The notes under the pieces: generated by a model
What the model was told of the DNA's origin: nothing
Seen by the model: only the letters and a program-made list of their open reading frames with translations
The model's database searches: none
Shown: positions 1 to 13,100 of the stretch, piece by piece
How positions within the stretch are numbered: the stretch's first letter is position 1
Layout of the letters: every line of letters starts with the position of its first letter
Position numbers and translations under genes: made by a program
Source of the DNA: Megalopta genalis
Taxonomy: Eukaryota; Arthropoda; Insecta; Hymenoptera; Halictidae
Assembly (NCBI RefSeq): GCF_051020955.1
Contig: NW_027476346.1
Coordinates: forward strand, 226,736-290,735
DNA: 64,000 nucleotides
Direction: 5' to 3'

Positions 1-690
1 TACTCAGATACTTGTGATAAATATGATTTAGCTTCAACTGCATGCGAAACAAACGAGTTAGCTTCAAATCCATGCGAAACACATGATTTAGCTTCAAATC
101 AATGTGAAATAGACGGCTTAGCTTCAAATACATGAGAAGCAAATGCTATATCTTCAGATAATTGCGATATAAGTGATATAGATTCAAATGCAGTAGAATC
201 AATCGACTTAGCTTCAAATTAATGCGAAGTAGGAGGCTTATCTTCAAATCCATGCGAAACAAACGGTTTAGCTTCAAATTCATGCGAAACACATAGTTTA
301 GCTTAATATTCATGCGAAACACATGGTTTATACTCAGATACTTGTGATAAATATGATTTAGCTTCAACTGCATGCGAAACAAACGAGTTAGCTTCAAATC
401 CATGCGAAACACATGATTTAGCTTCAAATCAATGCGAAGTACAAGGCTTATCTTCAAATACATGAGAAACAAATGATTTATCTTCAGATAATTGCGATAT
501 AAGTGATATAGCTTCATATGCGGGCGAAACAATCGAGTTAGCTTCAAATCAATGCGAAGTAGAAGGCTTAGCTTCAAATACGTGAGAAACAAATGATTTA
601 TCTTCAGATAATTGCGATATAAGTGATACAGCTTCAAATCCATGCGAAACACATGATTTAGCTTCAAATTCATACGAATCACATGGATTA

Positions 691-706
691 GCTTCATAGC
701 TTCATA
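691..706. repeat. 8-bp duplication marker (first of 18 copies)
   Basis: GCTTCATAGCTTCATA is a monomer start duplicated by 8 bp, which moves the register by +8. I find it at 691, 2618, 3945, 7585, 10732, 13022, 13660, 15648, 18809, 20226 (GCTTCGTAGCTTCATA), 21825, 22463, 24451, 52802 (one base lost), 54010, 58115, 60811 and 63936. It is nearly always followed by GATCCAGATACTTGTGATG or a GATTCAGATAC variant, so the copies descend from one event. Confidence 0.93.
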
Positions 707-1679
707 TTCTTGCGAAACAGGTGGATTAGATCCAGATACTTGTGATGTACATGTTTTAGCTTCAACTGCATGCTAAACAAACGTGTTAGCTTCAAATCCA
801 AGCGAAACACATGATTTATCTTCATATCAAAGCGAAGTTGAAGGCTTTGCTTCAAATCCATGCGAAGCGAATGGTTTAGCTTCAAATACTTGTGATGTAC
901 ATGATTTATCTTCAAATACAGGCGAATAAAACGAGTTAGCTTCAAATCCAAGCAAAACATATGATTTAGCTTCAAATCAGTGCGAAATAGACGGCTTAGC
1001 TTCAAATACATGAGAAGCAAATGATTTATCTACAGATAATTGCGATATAAGTGATATAGATTCAAATGCAGTCGAATCAATCGAGTTAGCTTCAAATTAA
1101 TGCGAAGTAGGAGACTTATCTTCAAATCCATGCGAAACAAATGGTTTAGCTTCAAATACTTGTGATATACATGATTTAGCTTCAACTGCATTCGAAACAA
1201 TCGAGTTAGCTTCAACACCAAGCGAAACACATGATTTAGCTGCAAATCAATGCGAAGTAGAAGGGATAGCTTCTAGTTCATGCGAATCAAACGATTGACC
1301 TTAAATACTTATGATATACATGATTTATATTCAAATGCAGGCGAAACAAAAGAGTTAGCTTCATATCCATGCGAAACACCTCATTTAGCTTCAAATTCAT
1401 GCGAAATACATGGTTTAGCTCAATATTCATGCGACACATATGGTTTATATTCAGATACTTGTGATAAACATGATTTAGCTTCAACTGCATGCGAAACAAA
1501 CGAGTTAGCTTCAAAACCAAGCGAAACACATGATTTAGCTTCAAATCAAAGCGAAGTAGAAGGCTTAGCTTCAAATTCATTCGAAACAAATGGTTTAGCT
1601 TCAAATACTTGTGATATACATGATTTATCTTGAAATACAGGCGAAAAAAACGAGTTAGCTTCAAATCCATGCGAAACAT

Positions 1680-2339
1680 ATGATTTAGCTTCAAATCAAT
1701 GTGAAATAGACGGCTTAGCTTCAAATACATGAGAAGCAAATGCTATATCTTCAGATAATTGCGATATAAGTGATATAGATTCAAATGCAGTAGAATCAAT
1801 CGACTTAGCTTCAAATTAATGCGAAGTAGGAGGCTTATCTTCAAATCCATGCGAAACAAACGGTTTAGCTTCAAATTCATGCGAAACACATAGTTTAGCT
1901 TAATATTCATGCGAAACACATGGTTTATACTCAGATACTTGTGATAAATATGATTTAGCTTCAACTGCATGCGAAACAAACGAGTTAGCTTCAAATCCAT
2001 GCGAAACACATGATTTAGCTTCAAATCAATGTGAAATAGACGGCTTAGCTTCAAATACATGAGAAGCAAATGCTATATCTTCAGATAATTGCGATATAAG
2101 TGATATAGATTCAAATGCAGTAGAATCAATCGACTTAGCTTCAAATTAATGCGAAGTAGGAGGCTTATCTTCAAATCCATGCGAAACAAACGGTTTAGCT
2201 TCAAATTCATGCGAAACACATAGTTTAGCTTAATATTCATGCGAAACACATGGTTTATACTCAGATACTTGTGATAAATATGATTTAGCTTCAACTGCAT
2301 GCGAAACAAACGAGTTAGCTTCAAATCCATGCGAAACAC
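1680..2339. repeat. 330-bp tandem sub-block
   Basis: A monomer beginning TACTCAGATACTTGTGATAA occurs at 1, 331, 1928 and 2258, so 330 bp (11 monomers) is a local period inside the 1,927-bp block. Around 1,680-2,339 two successive 330-bp copies are nearly the same. They include a monomer with GCTATATCTTCAGATAATTG (at about 1,740 and 2,070), whose reverse complement carries TAG in the LKLNHVFRMD frame. Confidence 0.85.
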
Positions 2340-3944
2340 ATGATTTAGCTTCAAATCAATGCGAAGTACAAGGCTTATCTTCAAATACATGAGAAACAAA
2401 TGATTTATCTTCAGATAATTGCGATATAAGTGATATAGCTTCATATGCGGGCGAAACAATCGAGTTAGCTTCAAATCAATGCGAAGTAGAAGGCTTAGCT
2501 TCAAATACGTGAGAAACAAATGATTTATCTTCAGATAATTGCGATATAAGTGATACAGCTTCAAATCCATGCGAAACACATGATTTAGCTTCAAATTCAT
2601 ACGAATCACATGGATTAGCTTCATAGCTTCATATTCTTGCGAAACAGGTGGATTAGATCCAGATACTTGTGATGTACATGTTTTAGCTTCAACTGCATGC
2701 TAAACAAACGTGTTAGCTTCAAATCCAAGCGAAACACATGATTTATCTTCATATCAAAGCGAAGTTGAAGGCTTTGCTTCAAATCCATGCGAAGCGAATG
2801 GTTTAGCTTCAAATACTTGTGATGTACATGATTTATCTTCAAATACAGGCGAATAAAACGAGTTAGCTTCAAATCCATGCAAAACATATGATTTAGCTTC
2901 AAATCAGTGCGAAATAGACGGCTTAGCTTCAAATACATGAGAAGCAAATGATTTATCTACAGATAATTGCGATATAAGTGATATAGATTCAAATGCAGTC
3001 GAATCAATCGAGTTAGCTTCAAATTAATGCGAAGTAGGAGACTTATCTTCAAATCCATGCGAAACAAATGGTTTAGCTTCAAATACTTGTGATATACATG
3101 ATTTAGCTTCAACTGCATTCGAAACAATCGAGTTAGCTTCAACACCAAGCGAAACACATGATTTAGCTGCAAATCAATGCGAAGTAGAAGGGATAGCTTC
3201 TAGTTCATGCGAATCAAACGATTGACCTTAAATACTTATGATATACATGATTTATATTCAAATGCAGGCGAAACAAAAGAGTTAGCTTCATATCCATGCG
3301 AAACACCTCATTTAGCTTCAAATTCATGCGAAATACATGGTTTAGCTCAATATTCATGCGACACAGATGGTTTATATTCAGATACTTGTGATAAACATGA
3401 TTTAGCTTCAACTGCATGCGAAACAAACGAGTTAGCTTCAAAACCAAGCGAAACACATGATTTAGCTTCAAATCAAAGCGAAGTAGAAGGCTTAGCTTCA
3501 AATTCATTCGAAACAAATGGTTTAGCTTCAAATACTTGTGATATACATGATTTATCTTCAAATACAGGCGAAAAAAACGAGTTAGCTTCAAATCCATGCG
3601 AAACATATGATTTAGCTTCAAATCAATGTGAAATAGACGGCTTAGCTTCAAATACATGAGAAGCAAATGCTATATCTTCAGATAATTGCGGTATAAGTGA
3701 TATAGATTCAAATGCAGTAGAATCAATCGACTTAGCTTCAAATTAATGCGAAGTAGGAGGCTTATCTTCAAAACCAAGCGAAACAATCGAGTTAGCTTCA
3801 AATCAATGCGAAGTAGAATGCTTAGCTTCAAATACGTGAGAAACAAATGATTTATCTTCAGATAATTGCGATATAAGTGATACAGCTTCAAATCCATGCG
3901 AAACACATGATTTAGCTTCAAATTCATACGAATCACATGGATTA

Positions 3945-4274
3945 GCTTCATAGCTTCATATTCTTGCGAAACAGGTGGATTAGATCCAGATACTTGTGAT
4001 GTACATGTTTTAGCTTCAACTGCATGCTAAACAAACGTGTTAGCTTCAAATCCAAGCGAAACACATGATTTATCTTCATATCAATGCGAAGTTGAAGGCT
4101 TTGCTTCAAATCAATGCGAAGCGAATGGTTTAGCATCAAATACTTGTGATGTACATGATTTATCTTCAAATACAGGCGAATAAAACGAGTTAGCTTCAAA
4201 TCCATGCAAAACATATGATTTAGCTTCAAATCAGTGCGAAATAGACGGCTTAGCTTCAAATACATGAGAAGCAA
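3945..4274. repeat. Further copy of the insertion-marked segment seen at 691 and 2618
   Basis: The segment starting with the 8-bp duplication marker and continuing through the GATCCAGATACTTGTGATG monomer is present at 691-1020, 2618-2947, 3945-4274 and 7585-7914, with only scattered base changes. The same segment recurs in indel-damaged form at 60,811 and 63,936. The stretch from 4,275 to about 5,650 continues as ordinary pentamer-family monomers with no other feature. Confidence 0.85.
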
Positions 4275-7200
4275 ATGATTTATCTACAGATAATTGCGAT
4301 ATAAGTGATATAGATTCAAATGCAGTCGAATCAGTCGAGTTAGCTTCAAATTAATGCGAAGTAGGGGACTTATCTTCAAATCCATGCGAAACAAATGGTT
4401 TAGCTTCAAATACTTGTGATATACATGATTCAGCTTCAGCTGCATGCGATACAAACGCTTTACCTTCAAATCCAAGCGAAACACATTATTTAGGTTCAAA
4501 TCAAAGCGAAGTGGAAGACTTAGCTTCAAATACATGAGAAACAAATGGTTTATCTTCAGATAATTGCGATATAAGTGATATAGCTTCAAATGCAGGCGAA
4601 TCAATCGAGTTAGCTTCAAATCAATGCGAAGTAGAAGGCTTATCTTCAAATCCATGCGAAACAAATGGTTTAGCTTCAAATACTTGTGCTATACATGATT
4701 TATCTTCAAATGCAGGCGAAACAAAAGAGTTAGCTTCAAAACCAAGCGAAACACATCATTTAGCTTCAAATTCATGCGAAACACATGGTTTCGCTTCATA
4801 TTCTTGCGAAACAGATGGTTTAGATTCAGATACTTGTGATAAACATGATTTAGCTTCAACAGCATGCGAAACAAACGAGTTAGCTTCAAATCCATGCCAT
4901 ACATACGATTTAGATTTAAATCAATGCGAAGTAGAAGGCTTATCTTCAAATCCATCCGAAACAAATGGTTTAGCTTCAAATACTTGCGATATAAATGAAA
5001 CAGCTTCAAATGAAGACGAAACAAACGAGTTAGTTTCAAATCCATGCGAAACATTTGATTTAGCATCAAATCAATGCGAAGTAGAAGGCTTAGCTTCAAA
5101 TCAATCAGAAACAAATGGTTTAGCTTCAAATACTCGTGATATATATGATTTAGCTTCAACTGCATGCGAAACAAACGAGTTAGCTTCAAATCAATGCGAA
5201 GTAGAAGGCTTAGTTTCAAATTCAAACGAAACACATGATTTATCTTCAAATCAGTACGAAGTAGAAGGCTTAATTTCAAATCCATGCGAATCAAATGGTT
5301 TAGCTTAAAATACTTGTGATATACATAATTTAGCTTCAAATGCATGCGAAACAAGCGCTTTACCTTCAAATCCAAGCGAAACACATTATTTAGGTTCAAA
5401 TCAATGGGAAGTGGAAGGCTAAGCTTCAAATACATGAGAAACAAATGATTTATCTTCAGATAATTGCGATATAAGTAATATAGCTTCAAATGCAGGCGAA
5501 ACAATCGAGTTAACTTCAAATCAATGCGAAGTAGTAGCCTTATATTCAAATCCATGCGAAACAAATGGTTCAGTTTCAAATACTTGTGCTATACATGACT
5601 TATCTTCAAATGCAGGCGAAACAAAAGAGTTAGCTTCAAATCCAAGCGAAACACATGATTTATCTTCAAATCAATGCGAAGTTGAAGGCTTTGCTTCAAA
5701 TCCGTGCGAAGCGAATGGTTCAGCTTCAAATACTTGTGATATACATGATTTATCTTCAAATTCAGGCGAAAAAAAACGAGTTAGCTTCAAATCCATGCGA
5801 AACATATGATTTAGCTTCAAATCAATGCGAAATAGACGGCTTAGCTTCGAATACATGAGAAGCAAATGCTTTATCTTCAGATAATTGCGATATAAGTGAT
5901 ATAGATTCAAATGCAGTAGAATCAATCGAGTTAGCTTCAAATTAATGCGAAGTAGGAGGCTTATCTTCAAATCCATGCGAAACAAATGGTTTAGCTTCTA
6001 ATACTTTTGATAAACACGATTTAGCTTCAACTGCATGCGAAACAAACGAGTTAGCTTCAAATCACAGCGAAACACATGATTTAGCTTCAAATTAATGCGA
6101 AGTAGAAGGGATAGCTTCAAATCCATGCGAATCAAACGGTTGAGCTTCAAATACTTATGATATACATGATTTATCTTCAAATGCAGGCGAAACAAAAGAG
6201 TTAGCTTCATATCCATGCGAAACACATCATTTAGCTTCAAATTCATGCGAAATACATGGTTTAGCTTAATATTCATGCGACACAGATGGTTTCTATTCAG
6301 ATACTTGCGATAAACATGATTTAGCTTCAACTGCAAACGAAACAAACGAGTTAGCGTCCAAATCCAAGCGAAACACATGATTTACCTCCAAATCAATGCG
6401 AAGTAGAAGACTTACCTTCAAATCAATGCGAAGTAGAAGGCATAGATTCAAATTCTTGCGAAACAAATGGTTTAGCTTCAAATACTTGTGATATGCATGA
6501 TTTAGCTTCAACTGCATGCGAAACAAACGAGTTAGCTTCAAAACCAAGCGAAACACATGATTTAGCTTCAAATCAAAGCGAAGTAGAAGGCTTAGCTTCA
6601 AATTCATTCAAAACAAATGGTTTAGCTTCAAATACTTGTGATATACATGATTTATCTTTAAATACAAGCGAAAAAAACGAGTTAGCTTCAAATCCATGCG
6701 AAACAAATGATTTGGCTTCAAATCAATGTGAAATAGACGGCTTAGCTTCAAATACATGAGAAGCAAATGCTTTACCTTCAGATAATTGCGATATAAGTGA
6801 TATAGATTCAAATGCAGTAGAATCAATCGAGTTAGCTTCAAATTAATGCGAAGTAGGAGGCTTATCTTCAATTCCATGCGCAACAAATGGGTTAGCTTCT
6901 AATAATTTTGATAAACATGATTTAGCTTCAACTGCATGCGAAACAAACTTGTTAGCTTCAAATCACAGCGAAACACATGATTTAGCATCAAATACGTTGG
7001 AAACACATGGTTTAGCTTAATATTCACGCAAAACATATGGTTCAGCTTCAAATACTTGTGATATACATGAATTAGCTTCAAATTCATGCGAAACACACGA
7101 TTTAGCTTCAAATCAATGCGAAGTAGAAGGCTTAGTTTCAAATTCAAACGAAACACACGATTTAGCTTCAAATCAGTACGAAGTAGAAGGCTTAATGTCA

Positions 7201-8655
7201 AATCCATGCGAATCAAATGGTTTAGCTTAAAATACTTGTGATATACATAATTTAGCTTCAAATGCATGCGAAACAAACGAGTTAGCTTCAAATTCAAGCG
7301 ATACACATGACTTGGCTTCAAATCAATGCGAAGTACAAGGCTTATCTTCAAATACATGAGAAACAAATGATTTATCTTCAGATAATTGCGATATAAGTGA
7401 TATAGCTTCATATGCGGGCGAAACAATCGAGTTAGCTTCAAATCAATGCGAAGTAGAAGGCTTAGCTTCAAATACGTGAGAAACAAATGATTTATCTTCA
7501 GATAATTGCGATATAAGTGATACAGCTTCAAATCCATGCGAAACACATGATTTAGCTTCAAATTCATACGAATCACATGGATTAGCTTCATAGCTTCATA
7601 TTCTTGCGAAACAGGTGGATTAGATCCAGATACTTGTGATGTACATGTTTTAGATTCAACTGCATGCTAAATAAACGTGTTAGCTTCAAATCCAAGCGAA
7701 ACACATGATTTAGCTTCAAATCAATGCGAAGTTGAAGGCTTTGCTTCAAATCCATGCGAAGCGAATGGTTTAGCTTCAAATACTTGTGATATACATGATT
7801 TATCTTCAAATACAGGCGAATAAAACGAGTTAGCTTCAAATCCATGCAAAACATATGATTTAGCTCCAAATCAGTGCGAAATAGACGGCTTAGCTTCAAA
7901 TACATGAGAAGCAATTGATTTATCTACAGATAATTGCGATATAAGTGATATAGATTCAAATGCAGTCGAATCAATCGAGTTAGCTTCAAATTAATGCGAA
8001 GTAGGAGACTTATCTTCAAATCCATGCGAAACATGGATTTACTTGTGATAAACATGATCTAGTTTCAACTGCATGCGATACAAACGAGTTAGCTTCAAAA
8101 CCATGCGAAACACATGATTTAGCTTCAAATCAATGCAAAGTAGAAGGCATAGCTTCAAATTCATGCGAAACAAATGGTTTAGCTTCAAATACTTGTGATA
8201 TACATGATTTAGCTTCAACTGCATGCGAAACAAACGCTTTACCTTCAAATCCAAGCGAAACACATTATTTAGGTTCAAATCAATGCGAAGTGGAAGGCTT
8301 AGCTTCAAATACATGAGAAACGAATGATTTATCTTCAGATAATTGCGATATAAGTGATATAGCTTCAAATGCAGGCGAAACAAAAGAGTTAGCTTCATAT
8401 CCATGCGAAACACATCATTTAGCTTCAAATTCATGCGAAATACATGGTTTAGCTTAATATTCATGCGAAACAGATGGTTTATATTCAGATACTTATGATA
8501 AACATGATTTAGCTTCAACTGCATGCGAAACAAACGAGTTAGCTTCAAATCCAAGCGAAACACATGATTTACCTTCAAATCAATGCGAAATAGTAGGCTT
8601 AGCTTCAAATCAATGCGACGTAGAATGCTTATCATCAAATCAATGTGAAACAAAT
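4275..8655. repeat. Pentamer-family monomers with a ~900-bp local period
   Basis: This stretch is ordinary A-to-E monomers in the 150-bp cycle and its primed variants. The rare monomer GCTTCTAATACTTTTGATAA appears near 5,994 and, in changed form, near 6,895, about 900 bp apart (30 monomers, six higher-order cycles). A segment with the 8-bp insertion marker lies at 7,585. Nothing unrelated to the repeat is present. Confidence 0.8.
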
Positions 8656-9073
8656 GGTTTAGCTTCAAATACGTGTGATATACATGATTTAGCTTCAACT
8701 GCATGCGAAACAAACGAGTTAGCTTCAAATCCAAGCGAAACACATGATTTAGCTTCAAATCAATGCGAAGTTGAAGGCTTTGCTTCAAATCCGTGCGAAA
8801 CGAATGGTTTAGCTTCAAATACTTGTGATATACATGATTTATCTTTAAATTCAGGCGAAAAAAACGAGTTAGCTTCAAATCCATGCGAAACATATGATTT
8901 AGCTTCAAATCAATGCGAAATAGACGGCTTAGCTTCAAATACATGAGAAGCAAATGCTTTATCTTCAGATAATTGCGATATAAGTGATATAGATTCAAAT
9001 GCAGTAGAATCAATCGAGTTAGCTTCAAATTAATGCGAAGTAGGAGGCTTATCTTCAAATCCATGCGAAACAA
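8039..9073 (-). other. Minus-strand decapeptide frame, 344 residues, probably not a gene
   Basis: This is the same LKLNHVFRMD-type frame as the 391-residue one. It is followed upstream, after a 12-base gap, by a 295-residue frame of the same type (9,086-9,973). Both begin with the same residues because of the 900-bp repeat. The composition is basic and leucine-rich. No promoter, splice signal or domain is visible to support expression. Confidence 0.12.
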
Positions 9074-10050
9074 ATGGTTTAGCTTCTAATACTTTTGATA
9101 AACATGATTTAGCTTCAACTGCATGCGAAACAAACGAGTTAGCTTCAAATCACAGCGAAACACATGATTTAGCTTCAAATCAATGCGAAGTAGAAGGGGT
9201 AGCTTCAAATCCATGCGAATCAAACGGTTGAGCTTCAAATACTTATGATATGCATGATTTATCTTCAAATGCAGGCGAAACAAAAGAGTTAGCTTCATAT
9301 CCATGCGAAACACGTCATTTAGCTTCAAATTCATGCGAAATACATGGTTTAGCTCAATATTCATGCGACACAGATGGTTTATATTCAGATACTTGCGATA
9401 AACATGATTTAGCTTCAACTGCAAACGAAACAAACGAGTTAGCTTCAAATCCAAGCGAAACACATGATTTACCTCCAAATCAATGCGAAGTAGAAGACTT
9501 ACCTTCAAATCAATGCGAAGTAGAAGGCTTAGATTCAAATTCATGCGAAACAAATGGTTTAGCTTCAAATACTTGTGATATACATGATTTAGCTTCAACT
9601 GCATGCGAAACAAACGAGTTAGCTTCAAATCCAAGCGAAACACATGATTTAGCTTCAAATCAATGCGAAGTTGAAGGCTTTGCTTCAAATCCGTGCGAAG
9701 CGAATGGTTTAGCTTCAAATACTTGTGATATACATGATTTATCTTTAAATACAGGCGAAAAAAACGAGTTAGCTTCAAATCCATGCGAAACATATGATTT
9801 ATCTTCAAATCAATGCGAAATTGACGGCTTAGCTTCAAATACATGAGAAGCAAATGCATTATCTTCAGATAATTGCGATATAAGTGATATAGATTCAAAT
9901 GCAGTACAATCAATCGAGTTAGCTTCAAATTTATGCGAAGTAGGAGGCTTATCTTCAAATCCATGCGAAACAAATGGTTTAGCTTCTAATACTTTTGATA
10001 AACATGATTTAGCTTCAACTGCATGCGAAACAAACGAGTTAGCTTCAAAT
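8656..10050. repeat. 900-bp-offset duplicate pair
   Basis: Bases 8,656-9,150 match 9,556-10,050 at an offset of exactly 900 bp. The rare monomer GCTTCTAATACTTTTGATAA starts near 9,084 and again near 9,984, and the line of monomers around each is the same. The intervening part carries the same monomer types with an extra C-type copy. 10,051-10,454 continues the array and includes a 31-bp monomer at 10,141. Confidence 0.85.
9250..9846 (+). other. Plus-strand decapeptide frame, 198 residues, probably not a gene
   Basis: This is the longest plus-strand frame I note. It reads decapeptides of the type ASNPCETHDL, ASNQCEVEGL, ASNTCDIHDL and ASTACETNEL, acidic and with one cysteine per unit. It ends at the recurrent monomer containing ACATGAGAAG, which supplies an in-frame TGA. 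It overlaps the 295-residue minus-strand frame completely. The same TGA, and TAA in GCTTAATATTC and AAATTAATGCG monomers, break this frame throughout the window. Confidence 0.12.
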
Positions 10051-10137
10051 CCAAGCGAAACACACGATTTAGGTAAAAATTCATGCGAAGTGGAAGGCTT
10101 AGTTTCAAATCCATGCGAAACGAATGGTTTAGCTTCA

Positions 10138-10165
10138 AATACTTGCGAATATAAGTGATATAGCT
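10138..10165. repeat. 31-bp monomer with internal one-base insertion (recurrent)
   Basis: ACTTGCGAATATAAGTGATA has one base more than the usual ACTTGCGATATAAGTGATA. Copies lie near 10,141, 17,556, 26,359, 29,397, 34,871, 36,733, 37,860, 38,160, 38,311, 39,542, 39,693, 42,069, 44,410, 45,402, 46,635, 51,616 and 61,727. Each one shifts all frames by +1. Confidence 0.88.
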
Positions 10166-13100
10166 TCAAATGCAGGCGAAACAAACGAGTTAGCTTCAAA
10201 TCCATGCAAAACAAATGATTTAGCTTCAAATGCTTGTAATACACATTATTTAGCTTCAACTGTATGCGAAACAAACGAGTTAGCTTCAAATTCAAGCGAA
10301 TCAAATGATTTAGCTTCAAATCAATGCGAAGTAGAAGGCTTAAATTCGAAACCATGCGAAACAAATGGTTTAGCTTCAAATACTTGTGATATACATGATT
10401 TAGCTTCAAATGTAGGAGAAACAAACGATTTAGCTTCAAATCCAAGCGAAACATATGATTTAGCTTCAAATCAATGCGAAATAGACGGGTTAGCTTCAAA
10501 TACATGAGAAGCAAATGGTTTATCTTCAGATAATTGCGATATAAGTAATATAGATTCAAATGCAGTCGAATCAATCGAGTTAGCTTCAAATTAATGCGAA
10601 GTAGGAGGCTTTGCTTCAAATTCATGCGAAAGGAATGGTTTAGCTTCAAATACTTGTGATATACATGATTCAGCTTCAACTGATGGGAAACAAAAGAGTT
10701 ACCTTCAAATCCATGCGAAACACATGGTTTAGCTTCATAGCTTCATAGTCTTGCGAAACAGATGGTTTAGATTCAGATACATGTGATAAACATGATTTAG
10801 ATTCAACTGCATGCGAAACAAACAAGTTTGCTTCAAATCAAAGAGAAACACATGATTTAAATTCAAATCAATGCGTAGTAGAAGGCTTAGCTTCAAATCC
10901 ATGCGAAACAAATGCTATAGCTTCAAATACTTTTGATAAACATGATTTAGCTTCAACTGCATGCGAAACAAACGAGTTAGCTACAAATCACAGCGAAACG
11001 CATGATTTAGCTTCCAATCAATGCGAAGTAGAAGGCATATCTTCAAATCCATGCGAAACAAATGGTTTACCTTCAAATACTTGCGCTATGCATGATTTAG
11101 CTTCGACTGCATGCGAAACAATCGAGTTAGCTTCAAAACCAAGCGAAGCACATGATTTAGCTGCAAATCAATGCCAAGTGGAAGGGTTAGCTTCAAATCC
11201 ATGCGAATCAAACGGTTGAGCTTCAATTACTTGTGATATAGATGATTTATCTTCAAATGCAGGCGAAACAAAAGAGTTAGCTTCATATCCATGCCATACA
11301 CACGATTTAGATTTAAATCAAAGCGAAGTAGAAGGCTTATCTTCAAATCCATCCGAAACAAATGGTTTAGCTTCAAATACTTGTGATATACATGATTTAT
11401 CTTCAAATACAGGCGAAAAAGACCCGTTAGCTTCAAATCCAGGCGAAACACACGATTTAGCTTCAAATCAATCCGAAGTAGAAGGCTTAGTTTCAAACTC
11501 ACACGAAACACAAGATTTAGCTTCAAATCAGTACGAAGTAGAAGGATTAATTTCAAATCCATGCGAATCAAATGGTTTAGCTTAAAATACTTGTGATATA
11601 CATAATTTAGCTTCAAATGCATGCGAAACAAACGAGTTAGCTTCAAATCCAAGCGAAACACATGACATATCTTCAATTTCATGCAAAGTATGAGTCTTAG
11701 CTTCAAATACATGCGAAATAAATGGTTTAGCTTCAAATACTTGTTTTATACATTATTTAGCATCAACTGCAATGCGAAACAAACGAGTTAGCTTCAAATC
11801 CTTGCGAAACACATGACTTAGCTTCAAATCAATGCGAAGTAGAAGGCTTAGCTTCAAATCCATGCGAATCAAACGGTTTAGCTTCAAATACTTGTGATAT
11901 ACATGATTAATCTTCAAATGCAGGCGAAGCAAACGAGTTAGCTTCAAATCCATGCGAAACACATGATTTAGCTTCAAATCAATGCGAAATAGACGGCTTA
12001 GCTTCAAATACATGAGAAGCAAATTATATATCTTCAGATGATTGCGATATAAGTGATATAGATTCAATTGCAGTCGAATCGATCGAGTTAGCTTCAAATT
12101 AATCGTAAGTAGGAGGCTTATCTTCAAATCCATGCGAAACAAATGGTTTAGCTTCAAATACTTTTTATAAACATGATTTAGCTTCAACTGCAATGCGAAA
12201 CAAACGAGTTACCTTCAAATCCTTGCGAAACACATGACTTAGCTTCAAATCAATGCGAAGTAGAAGGCTTAGCTTCAAATCCATGCGAAACAAATGATTT
12301 AGCTGCAAATCAATGCGAAGTAGAAGGCTTAGCTTCCAATCCATGCGAATCAAACGGTTTAGCTTCAAATACTTGTGATATACATGATTTATCTTCAAAT
12401 GCAGGCAAATCAAACGAGTTAGCTTCAAATCCATGCGAAACACATGATTTAGCTTCAAATCAATGCGAAATAGACGGCTTAGCTTCAAATACATGAGAAG
12501 CAAATGATTTATCTTCAGATAACTGCGAAATAAGTGATATAGATTCAAATGCAGTCGAATCAATCGAGTTAGCTTCAAATTAATGGGAAGTAGAAGGCTT
12601 AGCTTCAAATTCATGCGAAACAAATGGTTTAGCTTCAAATACTTGTGATATACATGATTCAGCTTCAAATGCAGGCGAATCAAACGAGTTAGCTTCAAAT
12701 CCATGCCATACACAAGATTTGGATTTAAATCAATGCGAAGTAGAAGGCTTATCTTCAAATTCATCCGAAACAAATGGTTTAGCTTCACATACTTGCAATA
12801 TACATGATTTAGCTTCAACTGCATGCGAAACAAACGAGTTAGCTTCAAATCCATGCGATTCACATTATTTAGCTTCGAATCAATGCGAAGTAGAAGGCTT
12901 AGCTTCAAACACACGAAAAACAAATGATTCATCTTCAGATAATTGCGACATAAGTGATACAGCTTCAAATCCATGCGAAACACATGATTAAGCTTCAAAT
13001 TCATGCGAATCACATGGATTAGCTTCATAGCTTCATATTCTTGCGAAACAGATGGATTAGATCCAGATACTTGTGATGTACATGGTTTGGCTTCAACTGC

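Larger units (their letters stand above)
1..3772. repeat. 1,927-bp tandem block, two copies
   Basis: Bases from 1 recur from 1928 at an offset of 1,927 bp, up to about 3,772, where copy 2 switches to a different monomer (CTTCAAAACCAAGCG in place of CTTCAAATCCATGCG at about 1,845). The offset is 64 monomers plus 7 bases. The 7 come from an 8-bp insertion (at 691 and 2618) and one 29-bp monomer (near 1,300 and 3,230). The copies differ by few substitutions, for example a T/G difference in the monomers near 1,440 and 3,367. This points to a recent duplication. Confidence 0.92.

Noticed and set aside
9250..9846. Pentapeptide-repeat protein (L and C alternate every five residues in the plus frame)
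   Set aside because: The family needs a small residue two positions before the central L or F and a five-residue period. Here that position is H, N or E, and the period is ten.
10138..10165. Splice sites at the register-shifting monomers (CATAAGTG resembles a donor)
   Set aside because: AAGTGATAT occurs in ordinary 30-bp monomers as well, and no matching pyrimidine-rich acceptor distinguishes any monomer.
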